Shown here piece by piece: positions 12,993 to 14,327 of a stretch of 14,327 nucleotides of DNA. Under the pieces are notes generated by a model. That model was given only the letters and a program-made list of their open reading frames with translations, made no database searches and had not been told where the DNA came from. Source of the stretch: UBA1738 sp045655325 (GTDB lineage: Bacteria; Bacillota; Clostridia; UBA1381); the NCBI GenBank assembly GCA_045655325.1, contig JAZOOY010000029.1, positions 1-14,327 on the forward strand, written 5' to 3'. The position numbers were made by a program, and so were the translations under genes. Position 1 is the stretch's first letter. Each line of letters starts with the position of its first letter.

Positions 12993-14186
12993 ATGAGAAA
13001 ATATCCATATACAGACTCAACCGAGCTTGTAATGTATGAGCCAAAGGTAAAAAAACCAAGCAGATTAAAACCCTTTGTTCCGTGTATCGTATCTGCAGTT
13101 TTAGCAAGCGTAATCACTGCAGGTGCTGTGGGAATCGGCGGATATGCATATTTAAATTCTATAACTGATAAAACTGTTGCCACATCAGGCATTTCAGATG
13201 ATGGCGGTGTAACCCTTGTTACCACACATTCAGGCGGTGAGCTTACCGTAAACCAGATTGCCAAAAAGCTAGGACCATCCTGCGTTGGCGTTATCAATAA
13301 GGCAAAGGTTCAGCCACAAAGATTCTATGACCCGTTCTCAGGCAGATACTACTATTATCAGAATCCTGGCGAGGGTGAAATGGTACAGCAGGGCTCAGGT
13401 TCAGGTATTATAATTAGCGCAGATGGTTATATCGTAACCAATCAGCACGTTATTGCAGATGCAACCGAAATTTCAATCGTTCTAAACTCCGGCGAAGAAC
13501 ACAAGGCAACCCTTGTTGGTGCTGATGAAAAGACCGACCTTGCCGTGCTTAAAATAAACGCAACAGGTCTTACGCCTGCAACTTTGGGTGATTCAAACCT
13601 TGCCGAAGTTGGTGACCTTGCAGTTGCAATAGGAAACCCACTTGGTCAGGAACTTGCGGGAACTGTTACATCAGGCGTTATCAGTGCGGTTAACCGTAAG
13701 ATGACAGTTGATAACAGAACCTATAACCTTATCCAGACCGATGCGGCAATTAACCCTGGTAACTCAGGCGGTGCTTTGGTTAATAAGTACGGCGAAGTTA
13801 TCGGCATCAACTCAATCAAGATGTCACAATCAGGGGTTGAGGGTATTGGTTTTGCCATTGCCATGAGCGAAGCCAAGCCGATTATTGATGACCTTATGAA
13901 TTCCGGATACGTTTCAGGCAGAACACGTATCGGTATCACTGCAACCGAGTCACGAAACGGACTTACAGTTTATTCCGTTGAGCCTGAAAGCGGTGCGGAT
14001 AAGGCAGGAATCAAGGCAGGCGACTTCATCGTAAAAGCAGACGGCGTGGTTGTTAATACCGTTAATGCACTGAATGAAATCAAGGAGAAGAAATCTCCGG
14101 GCGATTATATTACATTGACAGTTATCCGCGATGGCGGACTTGTTGATATTAAGGTAGAGCTTTTGGAAGAAAAGCCAAGTAACTAG
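12993..14186 (+). CDS. htrA: Membrane-anchored HtrA/DegP-like serine protease with PDZ domain
   Basis: The 397-residue protein has a cytoplasmic N-terminus (1-29), one membrane segment (about 30-53, CIVSAVLASVITAGAVGIGGYAYL), a trypsin-like domain (about 95-300) and one PDZ domain (about 305-392). The catalytic triad is His152 (TNQHVI), Asp182 (EKTDLAVL) and Ser258 (NPGNSGGAL). VAIGNPLG and GIGFAIA are further S1C hallmarks, and AGIKAGDFIVKADG marks the PDZ. A Tyr-rich insertion, FSGRYYYYQNPGEG, sits before the protease core. It degrades damaged exported proteins outside the membrane. The ATG at 12993 is used because GGAGGTG (12980-12986) lies 6 bases upstream; an in-frame GTG at 12984 falls inside that site. 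A divergent XRE gene shares its upstream region and a strong terminator follows. Confidence 0.95.
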   Translation: MRKYPYTDSTELVMYEPKVKKPSRLKPFVPCIVSAVLASVITAGAVGIGGYAYLNSITDKTVATSGISDDGGVTLVTTHSGGELTVNQIAKKLGPSCVGVINKAKVQPQRFYDPFSGRYYYYQNPGEGEMVQQGSGSGIIISADGYIVTNQHVIADATEISIVLNSGEEHKATLVGADEKTDLAVLKINATGLTPATLGDSNLAEVGDLAVAIGNPLGQELAGTVTSGVISAVNRKMTVDNRTYNLIQTDAAINPGNSGGALVNKYGEVIGINSIKMSQSGVEGIGFAIAMSEAKPIIDDLMNSGYVSGRTRIGITATESRNGLTVYSVEPESGADKAGIKAGDFIVKADGVVVNTVNALNEIKEKKSPGDYITLTVIRDGGLVDIKVELLEEKPSN

Positions 14187-14190
14187 AAGT

Positions 14191-14220
14191 AAAGGCGACA
14201 CAAAACAGTGTCGCCTTTTT
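14191..14220 (+). terminator. Intrinsic terminator of htrA
   Basis: AAAGGCGACAC (14191-14201) pairs with GTGTCGCCTTT (14208-14218) over a 6-base loop, followed by T bases to 14220. It lies four bases after the htrA stop. On the opposite strand the T run is short, so it is weaker for the convergent gene. Confidence 0.92.
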
Positions 14221-14221
14221 G

Positions 14222-14327
14222 TTATTTAATTTCTTGTTCGAGATTTTTAAAGTCTTCTGTATTAAAAAACTCACTCAAAGAAATATCCAAACCATCGCAA
14301 AACTTTTTGATGGAAGTCGGAGGCCAA
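14222..14327 (-). CDS. Probable XRE-like helix-turn-helix regulator (partial, C-terminal end only)
   Basis: Reverse-strand reading ends at a TAA (14222-14224) and is open to the window edge for 34 codons. The peptide WPPTSIKKFCDGLDISLSEFFNTEDFKNLEQEIK resembles the last helices of Cro/C1-type HTH domains, where a P-T-xx-I/L-xx-x-C-x-x-L-x-I-S-L-x-E-F-F pattern follows the recognition helix. It is too short for certainty. It is convergent with htrA, which would thus be flanked by two XRE-type regulators. The N-terminus lies beyond the window. Confidence 0.6.
   Translation of the reverse strand, partial: WPPTSIKKFCDGLDISLSEFFNTEDFKNLEQEIK

Noticed and set aside
1..14327. CRISPR array, prophage, IS element, toxin-antitoxin or defence system
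   Set aside because: No spaced direct repeats, transposase, integrase or known defence gene is present. Nearly all coding space is housekeeping genes, so an undescribed multi-gene system is not supported here.

Overview
The window comes from a low-to-moderate GC Gram-positive bacterium, most likely of the class Clostridia. The evidence is strong AGGAGG-type ribosome binding sites, consensus housekeeping promoters (TTGACA-17-TATAAT), TTG starts, a zinc-ligand S18, an Nfn electron-bifurcating pair typical of anaerobes, and HPr/EI of the general PTS. Genus cannot be fixed from the sequence. The region is mostly conserved housekeeping DNA. I see no phage, IS element, CRISPR array, tRNA, rRNA or defence system.

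Layout. 1-3236: a leftward block of dnaA, then dnaN, then a metallo-beta-lactamase-fold hydrolase cut by the window edge. A 254-bp AT-rich gap between dnaA and dnaN holds a perfect DnaA box, several degenerate ones and a 12-bp-arm A/T palindrome, and is the best candidate for the replication origin. 3380-4654: enolase, divergent from dnaA, ending in a bidirectional terminator. 4706-6106: an ECF sigma factor and a one-pass membrane protein that is probably its anti-sigma factor, overlapping by 11 bp, both with TTG starts, behind a sigma-A-like promoter. 6190-9286: an nfnA-nfnB-deoR operon (bifurcating NADH/ferredoxin:NADP+ oxidoreductase plus a DeoR-family repressor) with a perfect consensus promoter and a terminator. 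9362-11269: ptsH-ptsI, the soluble phosphorelay proteins of the PTS, divergent from nfn. It is followed by a 64-bp nested palindromic element and a bidirectional terminator. 11421-12549: the rpsF-ssb-rpsR operon (S6, SSB, S18), leftward, with a consensus promoter and a structured leader. 12546-12857: a small XRE-family regulator, divergent from htrA (12993-14186), a membrane-anchored HtrA/DegP-like serine protease. 14222-14327: the 3' end of a probable second XRE-like regulator.

How the genes fit together: replication initiation (DnaA, beta clamp, SSB), glycolysis and sugar uptake (enolase, EI, HPr), redox balancing (Nfn), translation (S6, S18) and envelope stress (ECF sigma/anti-sigma, HtrA). 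The points most worth a second look are the HPr with Arg instead of Ser at position 46, the DnaA with Arg in place of the usual His in its DNA-binding signature, the unusual neighbours of dnaA-dnaN, the palindromic element after ptsI, and the mutually exclusive hairpins in the rpsF leader.
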